Below, in pieces: positions 1 to 9,578 of a stretch of 64,000 nt of DNA. This DNA is from Allorhizobium undicola ORS 992 = ATCC 700741. GTDB taxonomy: Bacteria > Pseudomonadota > Alphaproteobacteria > Rhizobiales > Rhizobiaceae. Positions within the stretch are counted from its first letter, which is position 1, and every line of letters begins with the position of its first letter. The stretch covers positions 186,001-250,000 of the forward strand of contig NZ_JHXQ01000005.1 of the NCBI RefSeq assembly GCF_000621665.1, in the 5' to 3' direction. The notes under the pieces are model-generated. The model was not told the DNA's origin. It was given only the letters and a program-made list of their open reading frames with translations, and did not search any database. The translations under genes were made by a program, and so were the position numbers.

Positions 1-184
1 CCTCTTCCAGCATGTCCTTGATGAGGTAGATGCGGCCGCGCGGGCTATCCAGTTCGTTGCCCAGCGTGACATAGGTGGGACAGGTGGCGGTGCAAAAGCC
101 GCAATGCACGCATTTGCGCAAAATGCTTTCGGCTTCCGCCAGTCTGGGATCGGCAAGCTGGGCGGGTGAAAAGGAGGTTTGCAT
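1..184 (-). CDS. glcF: glycolate oxidase iron-sulfur subunit GlcF (partial, N-terminus only)
   Basis: Reading leftwards from an ATG at 182-184 gives 61 codons before the window ends, so the C-terminal part is missing. Residues about 25-37 carry a ferredoxin-type cluster motif (CVHCGFCTATCPTY), followed by the ELDSPRGRIYLIKDML block typical of GlcF. The protein passes electrons from the flavin subunits GlcD/GlcE towards the quinone pool during oxidation of glycolate to glyoxylate. The start lies one base after the glcE stop codon (TGA-C-ATG), so the two genes are almost certainly translationally coupled. The identity is clear from motif and context. Confidence 0.93.
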   Translation of the reverse strand, partial: MQTSFSPAQLADPRLAEAESILRKCVHCGFCTATCPTYVTLGNELDSPRGRIYLIKDMLEE

Positions 185-185
185 G

Positions 186-1418
186 TCAGGCCCCTTCCGC
201 CCGGTCTGCGGGCCGGTGCATCAGGCCGGGATTGAAAATGCCTGCCGGATCGAGCGACCTGCGCAGCCGCTCCGACAGAAGCGCCACACCCGCCGTCTCC
301 GGCTGGAAGGCCGCAAGGCCATTGCGTATGGACGACGTGGCGCGCAGCAGGCTGGCATGGCCACCGCCAAGGGCGGCAAGACCCGCACGGATCAGCCCTG
401 CCTCCGGCTCCTCCTCCATCCGCATCCAGACAAGGCCGCCCTGCCAATCATAAAAGGCATCGATGGCGGCATGGAGCCGCAGGCCCGCCACCAGTTCATG
501 GCCCCGCATCGGCGCCATGGAAACCCGCCAGACCGGCTTTTCCGTGCCATCGGCAAAGGGCATCACATCCCCCACCGCCTGCCACAGGCTGGCGCTTTCA
601 CCGTCCTCCACCCGGCTGACCGGGCCAAGGCGGCCAAGCACCCACGCCAGCTTTTCCAACCGCTCGCTGACGGAAGCGGGCAGTCCTTCGAGCCGGAAAA
701 TCGTGGCGGGACCAGCGGGCAGCCGCCCCGCGATGAGCCGAGGACTGACCAGTTCCGGCAAATGTGCCGCCCCGTTCACCTCCACAGGCAGGGCCATGGC
801 CGCCGCCATGGCGCGGGCGGCGGCACCGTCATCCAGCCCGGACAGAACAAGGCAGGCAGAAGCGCGCGGGCGCGGCATGACCTTGAAGGTCACTTCCGTC
901 AGAAAGCCCAGCGTGCCGAAGGAGCCCGCCAGAAGCTTGACGAGATCGAGCCCCGTCACATTCTTCATCACCCTGCCCCCGGCCTTGATGATCTCGCCCC
1001 GGCCATTGACGAAGCGCAGGCCAAGCAGGTGGTCACGCGCCGCCCCCGCCAGAAGCCGCCGCGGGCCGGATGCGTTGCTGGCGAAAACACCGCCAATCGT
1101 CGGCGTGCCGGATGTTGCCATCAGCGCCCGGTGATCCGGCGGCTCGAAGGCCAGTGCCTGGCCTGCCTCAGCCACCGCCGCCTCGATCTCGGCCATGGGT
1201 GTTCCGGCCTTCGCCGTCAGCACCATCTCCGCCGGATCATAGGCGACGATGCCGGAAAGCCCACGCGATGACAGGGTGGCTTCGGCATTCACCCGGTTGC
1301 CAAAGCCGCTGCGCGTGCCGCCGCCGCACAGGCGAAGGCGCGTGTTGCGCAGGGCGCATTCGGCCACCAGTCTGGCGGCCTCCTCTTCAGAGGCCGGGGC
1401 AAGGAGGGCAGCAGTCAT
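186..1418 (-). CDS. glcE: glycolate oxidase FAD-binding subunit GlcE
   Basis: A 410-residue FAD-linked oxidase of the FAD_binding_4 type, smaller than GlcD, as expected for GlcE. The N-terminal half carries the glycine-rich GGGTRSGFG segment and a TIGGVFASNASGPRR flavin-contact loop. The C-terminal half is more divergent, and the tail RSLDPAGIFNPG is the classic end motif of this oxidoreductase family. It forms the flavin core of membrane-associated glycolate dehydrogenase together with GlcD. Its ATG overlaps the glcD stop (ATGA at 1415-1418), and glcF starts one base after its own stop, so the three genes form one operon. Confidence 0.93.
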   Translation of the reverse strand: MTAALLAPASEEEAARLVAECALRNTRLRLCGGGTRSGFGNRVNAEATLSSRGLSGIVAYDPAEMVLTAKAGTPMAEIEAAVAEAGQALAFEPPDHRALMATSGTPTIGGVFASNASGPRRLLAGAARDHLLGLRFVNGRGEIIKAGGRVMKNVTGLDLVKLLAGSFGTLGFLTEVTFKVMPRPRASACLVLSGLDDGAAARAMAAAMALPVEVNGAAHLPELVSPRLIAGRLPAGPATIFRLEGLPASVSERLEKLAWVLGRLGPVSRVEDGESASLWQAVGDVMPFADGTEKPVWRVSMAPMRGHELVAGLRLHAAIDAFYDWQGGLVWMRMEEEPEAGLIRAGLAALGGGHASLLRATSSIRNGLAAFQPETAGVALLSERLRRSLDPAGIFNPGLMHRPADRAEGA

Positions 1419-2878
1419 GCCTCCTGCTCCTTTGCGCCGTTCAGCGGCGGGCGGCCTTCCAGCGGAAACACCTTGGAGGGGTTGAGCAGCCAGCCGGGAT
1501 CGAAGGCGGCCCGCACTGCCATCTGCTGGTCGAGATCGGCCTTGCCGAACTGATGGCGCATCAGGTCGCGCTTTTCGATACCGACACCATGTTCGCCGGT
1601 CAGGCAGCCGCCCGCATCCACGCAGAGCCGCAAAATATCGTTGCCCGCCGCCTCGGCGCGGGCGGCATCCTGCGGATCGTTGATATTGTAGAGGATCAGC
1701 GGATGCATATTGCCATCGCCAGCGTGAAAGACATTGGCGACCCGCAGACCGTAGCCCGCCACGATCTCGCCCGTCCTTTTCAGCACATGGGCCAGTTGGC
1801 CAAGCGGCACCGTGCCATCCATGCAGATATAATCGGCAATGCGGCCCGTGGCGCCGAAGGCCGATTTGCGGCCCTTCCAGATCAGCGCCGCTTCCGTGGC
1901 GGACTGGCTTTCCCGGATCGTCTTCACGCCGTGTTGCCGGGCAATGTCGCAGATGGCCGAAAGCATCGCCTCCATCTCGGCCTGCGATCCCTCCACCTCG
2001 ATAATCAGCAGCGCCTCCACATCCATGGGATAGCCCGCCCTGGCGGAGGCCTCGCAGATTTCGATGGCGGGCTTATCCATGAATTCGATGGCGACCGGCA
2101 AGATTCCGGCGGCGATGATGTCGGCAACGCAGGTGCCCGCCGCCTCGGCGCTGTCAAAGCCGAACAGCACCGGACGCGCGCCTTCCGGCTTGGCCAGAAG
2201 CCGCAGCGTGGCCTCGGTGACAATGCCAAGCTGGCCCTCCGATCCGCAAACGAGGCCGAGCAGGTCATAGCCTGGCGCATCCAGCGCCTTGCCGCCCAGC
2301 TCGATCACCGATCCGTCGGCCAGCACCATCTTCACACCCAACAGGTTATTGGTGGTGACACCATATTTCAGGCAATGCGCCCCCCCGGAATTCATGGCGA
2401 TATTGCCGCCAATGGTGCAGGCAAGCTGCGAGCTGGGATCGGGCGCATAGAAGAAGCCGTGCGGGCCCACCGCCTCGGAGACGGAGAGATTGGTTACGCC
2501 CGCCTGCACGGTGCAGGTGCGGTTGAAAAGATCGATGTCGAGGATTTTCGTCATGGCCGAAAGGCCGATGATCACCGCATCCTCCTGCCCGATTGCCCCG
2601 CCGGACAGCGATGTTCCAGCCCCCCGCGCCACCACCTTCACCTTGCGGCGGTGGCAACAGGCCATGACGGCGGCAAGCTCTGCGGTGGTTTGCGGCAGCG
2701 CTACGGCAAGCGGCCTGCGGCGGCAGGCCAGAAACCCGTCCGTCTCGAAGGGCACAAGCTCCCGTTCGCGGTGGATCAGCCGTTCGGGCGCAAGAAGCCC
2801 GGCCAGTTCCTGCACGATGGCATCGCGCTGAGCGAGGATTGCGGGGTCGGGCGCGAGAAAACGAATGGAATCCGCCAT
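1415..2878 (-). CDS. glcD: glycolate oxidase subunit GlcD
   Basis: This 487-residue protein matches the usual length of GlcD (about 499 in E. coli). It has the PCMH-type FAD-binding region (GAGTSLSGGA, PSSQLACTIGGNIAMNSGG) and the C-terminal flavin-oxidase region with GEHGVGIEKRDLM. It oxidises glycolate (also D-lactate in relatives) to glyoxylate. I chose the ATG at 2876-2878 because AAGGGAGAGAGC lies just upstream and translation starts MADSIRFL. A longer in-frame start at 3019 would overlap the convergent neighbouring gene and adds an unlikely sequence. It is first in the operon glcD-glcE-glcF; no dedicated glc regulator is visible beside it. Confidence 0.95.
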   Translation of the reverse strand: MADSIRFLAPDPAILAQRDAIVQELAGLLAPERLIHRERELVPFETDGFLACRRRPLAVALPQTTAELAAVMACCHRRKVKVVARGAGTSLSGGAIGQEDAVIIGLSAMTKILDIDLFNRTCTVQAGVTNLSVSEAVGPHGFFYAPDPSSQLACTIGGNIAMNSGGAHCLKYGVTTNNLLGVKMVLADGSVIELGGKALDAPGYDLLGLVCGSEGQLGIVTEATLRLLAKPEGARPVLFGFDSAEAAGTCVADIIAAGILPVAIEFMDKPAIEICEASARAGYPMDVEALLIIEVEGSQAEMEAMLSAICDIARQHGVKTIRESQSATEAALIWKGRKSAFGATGRIADYICMDGTVPLGQLAHVLKRTGEIVAGYGLRVANVFHAGDGNMHPLILYNINDPQDAARAEAAGNDILRLCVDAGGCLTGEHGVGIEKRDLMRHQFGKADLDQQMAVRAAFDPGWLLNPSKVFPLEGRPPLNGAKEQEA

Positions 2879-2975
2879 GCTCTCTCCCTTGCCTTCGATC
2901 CGGTGCCCGGAATCAGAAATAGCAGCCCAAGCGGTAAAGTTGAAGCGGAAAGGCCTTGAAGCGTGCGGGGAAAAT

Positions 2976-5012
2976 CTACCGTCTTTTGTGCTTGCGGCCG
3001 TCGCTACCCAGCCATGCATGGGTTTCCTCGGCGCTCACGGGGGGCGAGAAGTAGAAGCCCTGCACCACTTTCGCCCCCATGCGCTTCAACTGGGACAACT
3101 GCGCCTCGGTTTCCACGCCTTCCACGATGACGTCGAGCCCCATATCGGCTGAAAGGGCCAGCACGGACCGCACGATCTTGCGGCTGGAGACCGAGGTTTC
3201 CAGATCCACCACGAAGCTTCTGTCGATCTTGAGCTTTGTCAGCGGCAGATTGTGCAGCTGGCTGAGGCTGGAATAGCCGGTGCCGAAATCATCCAGCGCC
3301 ACGCCGACACCAAGCCTTCTGAGCATTTCCACCGCCATACGGGCCTGCTCGAAATCCTGCAACATGGAGGTTTCGGTAATTTCCAGATTGATGGAGGCAG
3401 GCGGCACCCGGCTTGCCTCGATGATCGAGACCAGCCGCAGCACGCCCTCATGGGTGGTGAGGTCGTTTGCCGAGAGGTTGAAGGACAGGATGGTGCCGGC
3501 AGGCCAGCTTGCCGCCAGATCCAGCGCCTTTTTCAGGAGATTGCGGGTGATGAGCGCAATGCGTCCGGTATGTTCGGCTATCGGCACGAAATGCGAGGGC
3601 GGCACCGGGCCGGTGATGGGACTTTCCCAGCGCGCCAAGGCCTCGAAACCCAGACAGCGCCCGGTTTTCAGCTCAATGATCGGCTGATAGAGCAGATATA
3701 GTTCCTGCTCGAGATCGGCCGTGACGAAGGCCTCTTCGATGGCCTTATGCCGCGACATTTCCACGGCCTGATCGAGGTTGAAGATCATTGTGCCGCCGCG
3801 GCGATGCTTCTTGGCGTTGTAAAGAGCGTAATCGGCCTTTTCGTAAATATCCTGGGCATCGACGCCACCGGTGGGATAAACTGCAAACCCGATAGAGCCC
3901 GTGACCTGCACGCTGCCCGCGCCAATCTTGACCGGCAAACCGATTGCCGCGCAAAATTCCGCGCCGATTTCTTCCAGCTCCGCCGTGCCGGTCTCGCCGC
4001 GCACCAGAATGCCGAATTCATCGCCGCCAAGCCGCGCCACGAACAGGCCCGGACGCGAAAATGCCGTCAGTCTCTCGGCAATCTTGCACAGCAGCCTGTC
4101 GCCCGCCGCATGACCATGCAGGTCGTTGACCGGCTTGAAACCATCGAGATCGGCAACCCCGACCGCAAAGCCCGAACCGCCGGGCCGCACCTCCTGATAG
4201 ACCCTTTCGATATGATCGAAAAAGCTGCGGCGATTGGGGATGAGGGTCAGGCTGTCGAGATTGGCAAGCCGCAGGTTTTCGTCGGAAAGATGGCGCACCG
4301 CTTCGTTCTGCTGGCGCAGCACTTCCTGCTGGTGCTGCAAGGCCTGGCGGGATTCGTGCAGAATGCGGAAATCGCGATATTGCGAAAGCAGGATGGCAAT
4401 GAGCGCGCCACTCACCAGCGCCACGTCGAAGCCCATGGCCATCAATGTTTCCGTGCCCGTGGTGATAAAGGTAATTGCGATGATGGCATTGACCAGAAGC
4501 GTCACGATCAACGCCGCCGAGCGCAGATGCATGAGACAGAAAATGCAGCCAATGACCGTGATGGCCATGAAAAACGCCACATGCGACTGATGGGAAAGGT
4601 CGCCATAGGGAATGAGGCTAAGCGACCAGACAGCACAGAAAAGCGCGATGGGACCGGCCAGGAGATTGGTGGATTTCAGCCGGGCAAAGGCGGTTGCCGC
4701 ATCCACTTCCACGTGACGCTTGCGCCACCAGCCGAACGTGCGCAGCGCGCACAGCGTCACGAAGGCGCCGGGGATGTAAAGCGTGAGATAAGGCGGCGCA
4801 ATATGGCGATGGGTCCAGCACAGGGCCATCATGTTGATGGAAAGAATGAAATAAAGCAGCGGCACCTGCCGCGAGAAGGCACGGAACTGCGCCGCCGTCA
4901 GTTCCGGATTATCGTTGGGAACGCTGAACAGCCTGCGCCACAAGCGGCCGATATGCGATGAGAGATGACTGTCGGCCATAGGCGGCTGCCTGCCCCGGTT
5001 TAGCTTTTTCAA
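2976..5012 (-). CDS. membrane-bound GGDEF-EAL c-di-GMP turnover protein
   Basis: A 678-residue bifunctional-type protein. Residues about 50-210 hold five or six hydrophobic helices forming an integral-membrane sensor, followed by a short coiled segment (215-250). A GGDEF domain follows with an intact RLGGDEF motif at 327-333, then an EAL domain with FEALARW at 456-462, DDFGTGYSS, KIDRSFV and VVEGVET. Both catalytic signatures look intact. The RxxD product-inhibition site before GGDEF is absent (RPGL there). The first codon is TTG at 5010-5012, preceded by AGGGTGG; an ATG at 4977-4979 (MADSHLSS) is the alternative start with a weaker ribosome site. Whether the protein makes or degrades c-di-GMP cannot be decided from sequence. 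It could feed the PilZ-containing BcsA encoded near 28 kb. Confidence 0.92.
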   Translation of the reverse strand: MKKLNRGRQPPMADSHLSSHIGRLWRRLFSVPNDNPELTAAQFRAFSRQVPLLYFILSINMMALCWTHRHIAPPYLTLYIPGAFVTLCALRTFGWWRKRHVEVDAATAFARLKSTNLLAGPIALFCAVWSLSLIPYGDLSHQSHVAFFMAITVIGCIFCLMHLRSAALIVTLLVNAIIAITFITTGTETLMAMGFDVALVSGALIAILLSQYRDFRILHESRQALQHQQEVLRQQNEAVRHLSDENLRLANLDSLTLIPNRRSFFDHIERVYQEVRPGGSGFAVGVADLDGFKPVNDLHGHAAGDRLLCKIAERLTAFSRPGLFVARLGGDEFGILVRGETGTAELEEIGAEFCAAIGLPVKIGAGSVQVTGSIGFAVYPTGGVDAQDIYEKADYALYNAKKHRRGGTMIFNLDQAVEMSRHKAIEEAFVTADLEQELYLLYQPIIELKTGRCLGFEALARWESPITGPVPPSHFVPIAEHTGRIALITRNLLKKALDLAASWPAGTILSFNLSANDLTTHEGVLRLVSIIEASRVPPASINLEITETSMLQDFEQARMAVEMLRRLGVGVALDDFGTGYSSLSQLHNLPLTKLKIDRSFVVDLETSVSSRKIVRSVLALSADMGLDVIVEGVETEAQLSQLKRMGAKVVQGFYFSPPVSAEETHAWLGSDGRKHKRR

Positions 5013-5128
5013 GATACCACCCTAAAACAGCATGGGTTAATACAAAGCAATCGGCGCAAAAGATAATTGCGCCCTTGTTTCGAAACGCCATCCCCCCGAT
5101 ATTCCGGGGGTATTGGAGGGCATGGGGC

Positions 5129-6025
5129 ATGGGTCATCTTGGCGATCTCGAGGTGTTCAGCCGCGTCATCGCGCTGGGCAGCATGACATTGGCGGGCCGC
5201 GAACTGGGCCATTCTCCGGCGGTGATCTCCAAGCGGATCAAGCGGCTGGAGGAAAGACTGGGCGTGCGCCTTCTTCAGCGCACCACCCGCCAGATTTCGC
5301 TGACGGAGGCGGGTCAGGGCTTTTACGAGCGCATCGCCACCCTGCTCAGCGGGCTGGAGGAAGCGGAAGCCTATGCCTCGGGCCGTTCCACGAAGGTCAG
5401 CGGCACGCTGCGGGTCTCGGCGCCCACCTCCTTTGCCCGCGTGCATATTGCCCCGCATCTCAGGCCGTTCATGGAGGCTCACCCGCAGCTTTCCCTCAAC
5501 CTGTCTCTTTCGGACGATCTGGTGGATTTGATCGGTGGCGGCTTCGATGTCGCCATCCGCATTGCCGCCCCGCGGGACTCCTCGCTGGTGGCCCGCAAGC
5601 TGGCGCCGGTGCGCCGGCTTTTATGTGCAAGCCCCGGCTATCTGCAACGCCACGGCGTGCCGCAATGCCTGGATGATTTGAAACAGCACCAGTGCATTCC
5701 CTCCCACAATCAGGAAAACTGGCGGCTGACGGGCCCGCAAGGCCCGGTTTCCTTCAAGCCGGAAGCCATGCTGCATACCAATTCCAGCGAAGTGGTGCGG
5801 GCCGCTGTCCTGTCTGGCCTTGGCATCGGCCTGCGCTCCACCTGGGATGTGGGCGAGGATCTGAAGGGCGGGCGGCTGGTGCAGGTCCTGCCGGATTACG
5901 AGGGGCCAAAGGATCTGTGCCTTTCGGCGGTTTATCCCAGCCGTCGCTTTCTGGCTGCCAAAATCAGGTTGTTCATCGATTACCTGGCCGAACTCTATGG
6001 CCCGGAACCCTATTGGGATCTATAG
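5129..6025 (+). CDS. LysR family transcriptional regulator
   Basis: A 298-residue regulator with an N-terminal winged helix-turn-helix (LAGRELGHSPAVISKRIKRL, then LLQRTTRQISLTEAG) and a type-2 periplasmic-binding-like effector domain. The start at 5129 is supported by GGAGGG at 5115-5120 with eight bases of spacing; an upstream in-frame start would have no such site. It is transcribed divergently from the GGDEF-EAL gene, with about 115 bases between the two starts. LysR proteins usually act on a divergent neighbour or on themselves, so c-di-GMP regulation is possible, but the effector is unknown. Confidence 0.88.
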   Translation: MGHLGDLEVFSRVIALGSMTLAGRELGHSPAVISKRIKRLEERLGVRLLQRTTRQISLTEAGQGFYERIATLLSGLEEAEAYASGRSTKVSGTLRVSAPTSFARVHIAPHLRPFMEAHPQLSLNLSLSDDLVDLIGGGFDVAIRIAAPRDSSLVARKLAPVRRLLCASPGYLQRHGVPQCLDDLKQHQCIPSHNQENWRLTGPQGPVSFKPEAMLHTNSSEVVRAAVLSGLGIGLRSTWDVGEDLKGGRLVQVLPDYEGPKDLCLSAVYPSRRFLAAKIRLFIDYLAELYGPEPYWDL

Positions 6026-6230
6026 GGTTCGAACCGACAAATACTGTGTTTTTCCGGAAAATCCGGGATTGAAAACCTTTGCGCCATTTCGCATGAACAC
6101 CCCAAATTGGATGTGAATGCCATCATATGACCGTCATAAAACTGTATGCGGTTGCTGCCTAAAATGTAAAACTACTGGATGAATTAGCTGGGCACCTTCG
6201 CGTTTTCGGCCTTTTTTCCGGCCTTGGAAA

Positions 6231-6737
6231 GTGAGAACAGGATTGAAACTTTTGGGCAAAATCGCCGCCGAGATAGAATTGATGTTCAGGCGCCCGCCCA
6301 GGCAGCAGTTTGGCGCGATCTGCTATCGCTGGAATGAAAGCGAAGGCGCGCTCCGGCTGGAAGTGCTGCTGATCACCAGCCGCGATACGGGCCGCTGGGT
6401 CATTCCGAAAGGATGGCCCATGGGGCAGAAGAAATCCCATGCCGTGGCAGAGCGCGAGGCTTACGAAGAGGCTGGCGTCAAGGGCAAGGTGGGCAAGAAG
6501 CCCTATGGCGATTACAGCTATGACAAAGCCATGCCCGGCGGCATGGCTGTGCCGTGCATGGTGCTGGTCTTCCTGCTGGAGGTGCGCGAACTGAAGACGG
6601 ATTTCCCGGAAATGGGCGCGCGCCGGCTTGAATGGTTTTCGCCCGAAAGCGCTGCCGAACAGGTGCGCGAACCGCAATTGAAGGTCTTGTTGCGCAATTT
6701 GCCGCAAAAGCTTGCCCCACCTGTCGCAAAAGCTTGA
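6231..6737 (+). CDS. Nudix hydrolase, polyphosphate/dinucleotide type
   Basis: A 168-residue protein with one Nudix domain. The Nudix box runs from about residue 63 (PKGWPMGQ) to REAYEEAGV, giving the metal-binding REAYEE core. The upstream Glu of the canonical G-x5-E-x7-REUxEExGU pattern is replaced by Lys (G-WPMGQ-K). Such proteins hydrolyse nucleoside diphosphates linked to another moiety, or diphosphoinositol-like phosphates; the substrate here is unknown. The start is uncertain: GTG at 6231 is used, TTG codons at 6243 and 6252 are alternatives, and the first ATG is at 6282. The gene lies just before the phosphate transporter gene and could share a phosphate-related role. Confidence 0.85.
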   Translation: MRTGLKLLGKIAAEIELMFRRPPRQQFGAICYRWNESEGALRLEVLLITSRDTGRWVIPKGWPMGQKKSHAVAEREAYEEAGVKGKVGKKPYGDYSYDKAMPGGMAVPCMVLVFLLEVRELKTDFPEMGARRLEWFSPESAAEQVREPQLKVLLRNLPQKLAPPVAKA

Positions 6738-6875
6738 CGGCCGCACCGTTTTCGGTTTCTGGAAGCGTGAGCGGGACCTGTGGCTGTGACCGCGTCTTGC
6801 CCCTGCGCCCCCGTCCGCGTCCTGCCCTTTGGCGCTGACGGTTCCGCAAGGCCAGTCTTACGGTAGATCGTCACC

Positions 6876-8456
6876 ATGAATGAAACCTCGTCCAAAACCG
6901 GCAAACGGTCCACGGCCGCATCGGGCAGGCGCAGCCTGGACAAGGATCTCGACCGGCTGAATTTTCTGGAAAGCGCAACCCATCACGTCACGCGCAGGCT
7001 TGCAGCCTTTGGCGCAGGCCTGATTTTCATGGTGCTGGCGGCAGCCTACGCGCTGGGCTTCAGCACCGACGACAAGGATGTGGTGTTCCTGATGGCCGGG
7101 ACGGCGCTGGCTGCCTATATGGCGATGAATATCGGCGCCAATGACGTAACCAACAATGTGGGCGCGGCGGTGGGCGCGCGCGCCCTTACCGTGACGGGCG
7201 CCCTCATGATGGCCGCCTGTTTCGAAATCGCCGGCGCCATGATCGGCGGGCATGAGGTGGTGCGCAAGATTTCCGCCTCCGTGGTGTCGCCCGCCCTTGT
7301 CGGCGACAGCGAAGTCTTTGCCTGGATCATGATGTCGGCGCTTCTGGCGGCGGCGACATGGATCAATCTGGCCACGCTGCTGAATGCGCCGGTTTCAACC
7401 ACCCACTCCATCGTCGGCAGCGTGATTGGCGCGGGCTTTGCCGCCGTCGGGCCCAGCGCCGTCAACTGGCACGTCATCAGCACCATCACACTTGCCTGGG
7501 TGGTGTCGCCGGTCATGGGCGGGCTGATTGCGGCGGGCTTCCTTTTTCTGATCTACGACCTCATCGTCTACCGCGCCGACAAGATCGCCGCCGCACGGCT
7601 CTGGTTGCCGGTTCTCATCGGCGTCATGGCCGGAAGCTTTTCGCTCTACCTCACCATCAAAGGCATCGGGCGCGTTTTTCTGGTCGGCTCGGCGCCCGCT
7701 CTTGCCATGGCCTGCGGCGTGGGCGTGGCGGCGTGGCTGATGAGCCGCCCGCTTATTCGCAAGCAATCCATAGGGCTCGAAAACCGCAACCAGTCGCTGC
7801 GCGACCTGTTTCGCGTTCCGCTGATCGGCGCAGCCGCCTTGCTTTCCTTCGCCCATGGCGCAAACGATGTGTCCAACGCCATCGGCCCGCTGACCGGCAT
7901 CGTCAATGCCCTGCACAGCTATGGGCCGATGGGCTCCGGCCCTGCCGCCGATACAGTCATCCCGGTCTGGGTGATGACGATAGGCGCCTTCGGCATTTCG
8001 GTGGGGCTGCTGCTGTTCGGGCCGCGCCTGATCCGGCTGGTCGGCTCTCAGATCACCCGGCTCAATCCGATGCGCGCCTTCTGCGTTTCCATGTCGGCAG
8101 CCGTCACCGTCATCACGGCCTCGGCACTTGGCCTGCCGGTGAGTTCGACCCATATCGCCGTGGGAGCGGTGTTTGGCGTCGGCTTCTTCCGGGAATATTA
8201 CAACCGCACCTCTGCACGGCGTCAGGCCTATCTGGCGGCGCGGGCGCAAGACCTTTTGCCAGGCGAGAGCAGCAATGACGAGGCTCTGCCGCCGCGCCCA
8301 CGCAAGAAGAAAGCCAACAAGCACGAGGCGCGCCGCCGCCGTCTGGTGCGCCGCTCCTATCTCATGAGCATTCTTCTGGCATGGGCGGTGACGCTGCCGG
8401 TTTCAGCCGGGCTTGCGGCCATCGTCTATCGCATTATGCTCGCGCTTTTCCGTTAA
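6876..8456 (+). CDS. pit: PiT family inorganic phosphate permease
   Basis: A 526-residue multi-spanning membrane protein with the two inverted PiT signatures: [14 protein letters not shown] near residue 89 and [14 protein letters not shown] near residue 328. Each lies in a PHO4 repeat, and PVS(T/S)TH motifs occur in both halves. PiT proteins carry metal-phosphate with protons or sodium across the inner membrane at low affinity. The N-terminus has a 35-residue hydrophilic extension, and a basic loop ([15 protein letters not shown]) precedes the last helix. The ATG at 6876 follows a modest purine stretch. The gene is followed by rsmE with about 50 bases between them. Confidence 0.94.
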   Translation: MNETSSKTGKRSTAASGRRSLDKDLDRLNFLESATHHVTRRLAAFGAGLIFMVLAAAYALGFSTDDKDVVFLMAGTALAAYMAMNIGANDVTNNVGAAVGARALTVTGALMMAACFEIAGAMIGGHEVVRKISASVVSPALVGDSEVFAWIMMSALLAAATWINLATLLNAPVSTTHSIVGSVIGAGFAAVGPSAVNWHVISTITLAWVVSPVMGGLIAAGFLFLIYDLIVYRADKIAAARLWLPVLIGVMAGSFSLYLTIKGIGRVFLVGSAPALAMACGVGVAAWLMSRPLIRKQSIGLENRNQSLRDLFRVPLIGAAALLSFAHGANDVSNAIGPLTGIVNALHSYGPMGSGPAADTVIPVWVMTIGAFGISVGLLLFGPRLIRLVGSQITRLNPMRAFCVSMSAAVTVITASALGLPVSSTHIAVGAVFGVGFFREYYNRTSARRQAYLAARAQDLLPGESSNDEALPPRPRKKKANKHEARRRRLVRRSYLMSILLAWAVTLPVSAGLAAIVYRIMLALFR

Positions 8457-8506
8457 AGCTTTCCCGTAAAGCCAGAAGATGCTCGAAGTGTGAAACGAAG
8501 AAGACC

Positions 8507-9244
8507 ATGCGCGCCAATTACAGAATGCAAAGGCTTTACGTGCAGGCGGATCTTTTGCCGGAGCAGCCGCTGGAGACCAATGCCGAACAGTTCAACTATC
8601 TGGCCAATGTGCTGCGGCTTGCCGACGAGGCCGAGCTTTTGCTGTTCAACGGCCGCGACGGCGAGTGGAGGGCAAGGCTTGCCTTTCCCACCCGCAAGAA
8701 GATCCTGCTGACGCCGGTGGAACAGACCCGCCCGCAACCGGCGCATCCCGACCTTGTCTTCCTCTTTGCGCCCCTCAAGGTGGGACGCATGGATTATCTG
8801 ATCCAGAAGGCCGTGGAAATGGGCGCAGGCACGCTCCAGCCGGTGATGACACAGCATGTGCAGGGCAAGATCACCTCGCTGGAACGGCTTCAGGCCAATG
8901 CGGTGGAAGCAGCCGAACAATGCGGCATTCTGGCCATTCCCGAAATGCGCTCCCCGCAGAAGCTGAAGACCCTGCTGGAAACCTGGCCACAGGACCGGCA
9001 CATTGTCTTTTGCGACGAAGACAGCGCGACCGACAACCCGCTGCCGGCCCTCCAATCCTTGAAGACGAGCAGACTTGCGCTGCTGGTCGGGCCCGAGGGC
9101 GGTTTTTCCGAGGAAGAGCGCGGGCTTTTGCGCAGCCTGCCCTTCGTGACCGCCATTCCGCTGGGCCCGCGCATTCTGCGGGCCGATACGGCAGCGGTTG
9201 CCGCACTTGCCGTGCTGCAAGCCACGGCGGGAGACTGGAATTGA
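8507..9244 (+). CDS. rsmE: 16S rRNA (uracil1498-N3)-methyltransferase RsmE
   Basis: The 245-residue product equals the normal RsmE length (243 in E. coli). It has an N-terminal PUA-like domain ([34 protein letters not shown]) and a C-terminal SPOUT methyltransferase fold with the knot motifs [13 protein letters not shown] and [11 protein letters not shown]. It methylates U1498 of 16S rRNA using S-adenosylmethionine. The start at 8507 ([10 protein letters not shown]) follows a purine-rich GAAGAAGACC; upstream in-frame codons lie inside the phosphate permease gene. The order pit-rsmE-gshA suggests a housekeeping block. Confidence 0.95.
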   Translation: MRANYRMQRLYVQADLLPEQPLETNAEQFNYLANVLRLADEAELLLFNGRDGEWRARLAFPTRKKILLTPVEQTRPQPAHPDLVFLFAPLKVGRMDYLIQKAVEMGAGTLQPVMTQHVQGKITSLERLQANAVEAAEQCGILAIPEMRSPQKLKTLLETWPQDRHIVFCDEDSATDNPLPALQSLKTSRLALLVGPEGGFSEEERGLLRSLPFVTAIPLGPRILRADTAAVAALAVLQATAGDWN

Positions 9245-9578
9245 AGAGACAAAGCCCAGGGTTTTAAATATTTGTTCTTGCGAATGTCCGGTGGGAAAAC
9301 CGGTTTTCACTTTTTCCGGAAATGCTCTATATCCGCCTTAAAGCCCGCTGCCGGTGATCAGCCTCACGCAACGGGCTTTAGAGCATTTTCAGGAAAAGTG
9401 GAAGCCGGTTTTCCGTATAAAAATGCGTAAAAACAAATAGTTAGATCGACTCAATGTTTCCGTGAAAAAATGAACCGATCTAACTTCTTGTTTTAACGCA
9501 TAACGTCATCGCAAAACCGTTTCACACTTTTGCACGATATGCTTTAACCCCGTGACAGATCTTTTGACAGGACGATCC
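9245..9578. other. intergenic region rsmE-gshA
   Basis: The 334 bases between rsmE and gshA hold the inverted repeat pair at 9271-9440 and then an AT-rich stretch (9441-9550). The AT-rich stretch includes TTAGATCG (9441-9448) with its inverted match CGATCTAA (9476-9483), and it likely carries the gshA promoter. No coding sequence is apparent. Confidence 0.6.
9271..9440. repeat. pair of inverted palindromic repeat copies (family A) in the rsmE-gshA gap
   Basis: Two copies of a roughly 58-base repeat face each other: 9271-9329 (plus) and 9380-9440 (minus). Each contains a GAAAACCGGTTTTC-like core and the GCATTTCCGGAAAAAGTG-type block. Between them TAAAGCCCG (9339-9347) pairs with CGGGCTTTA (9372-9380). 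The whole stretch can fold as one large cruciform or transcribed hairpin, and may end rsmE transcripts. Related single copies occur near 25.8, 40.5 and 42.5 kb. Confidence 0.8.

Noticed and set aside
1070-2959. 629-codon open frame on the plus strand over glcD
   Set aside because: It lies antisense to glcD, which has intact motifs, and its translation is arginine/histidine-rich with no recognisable domain.
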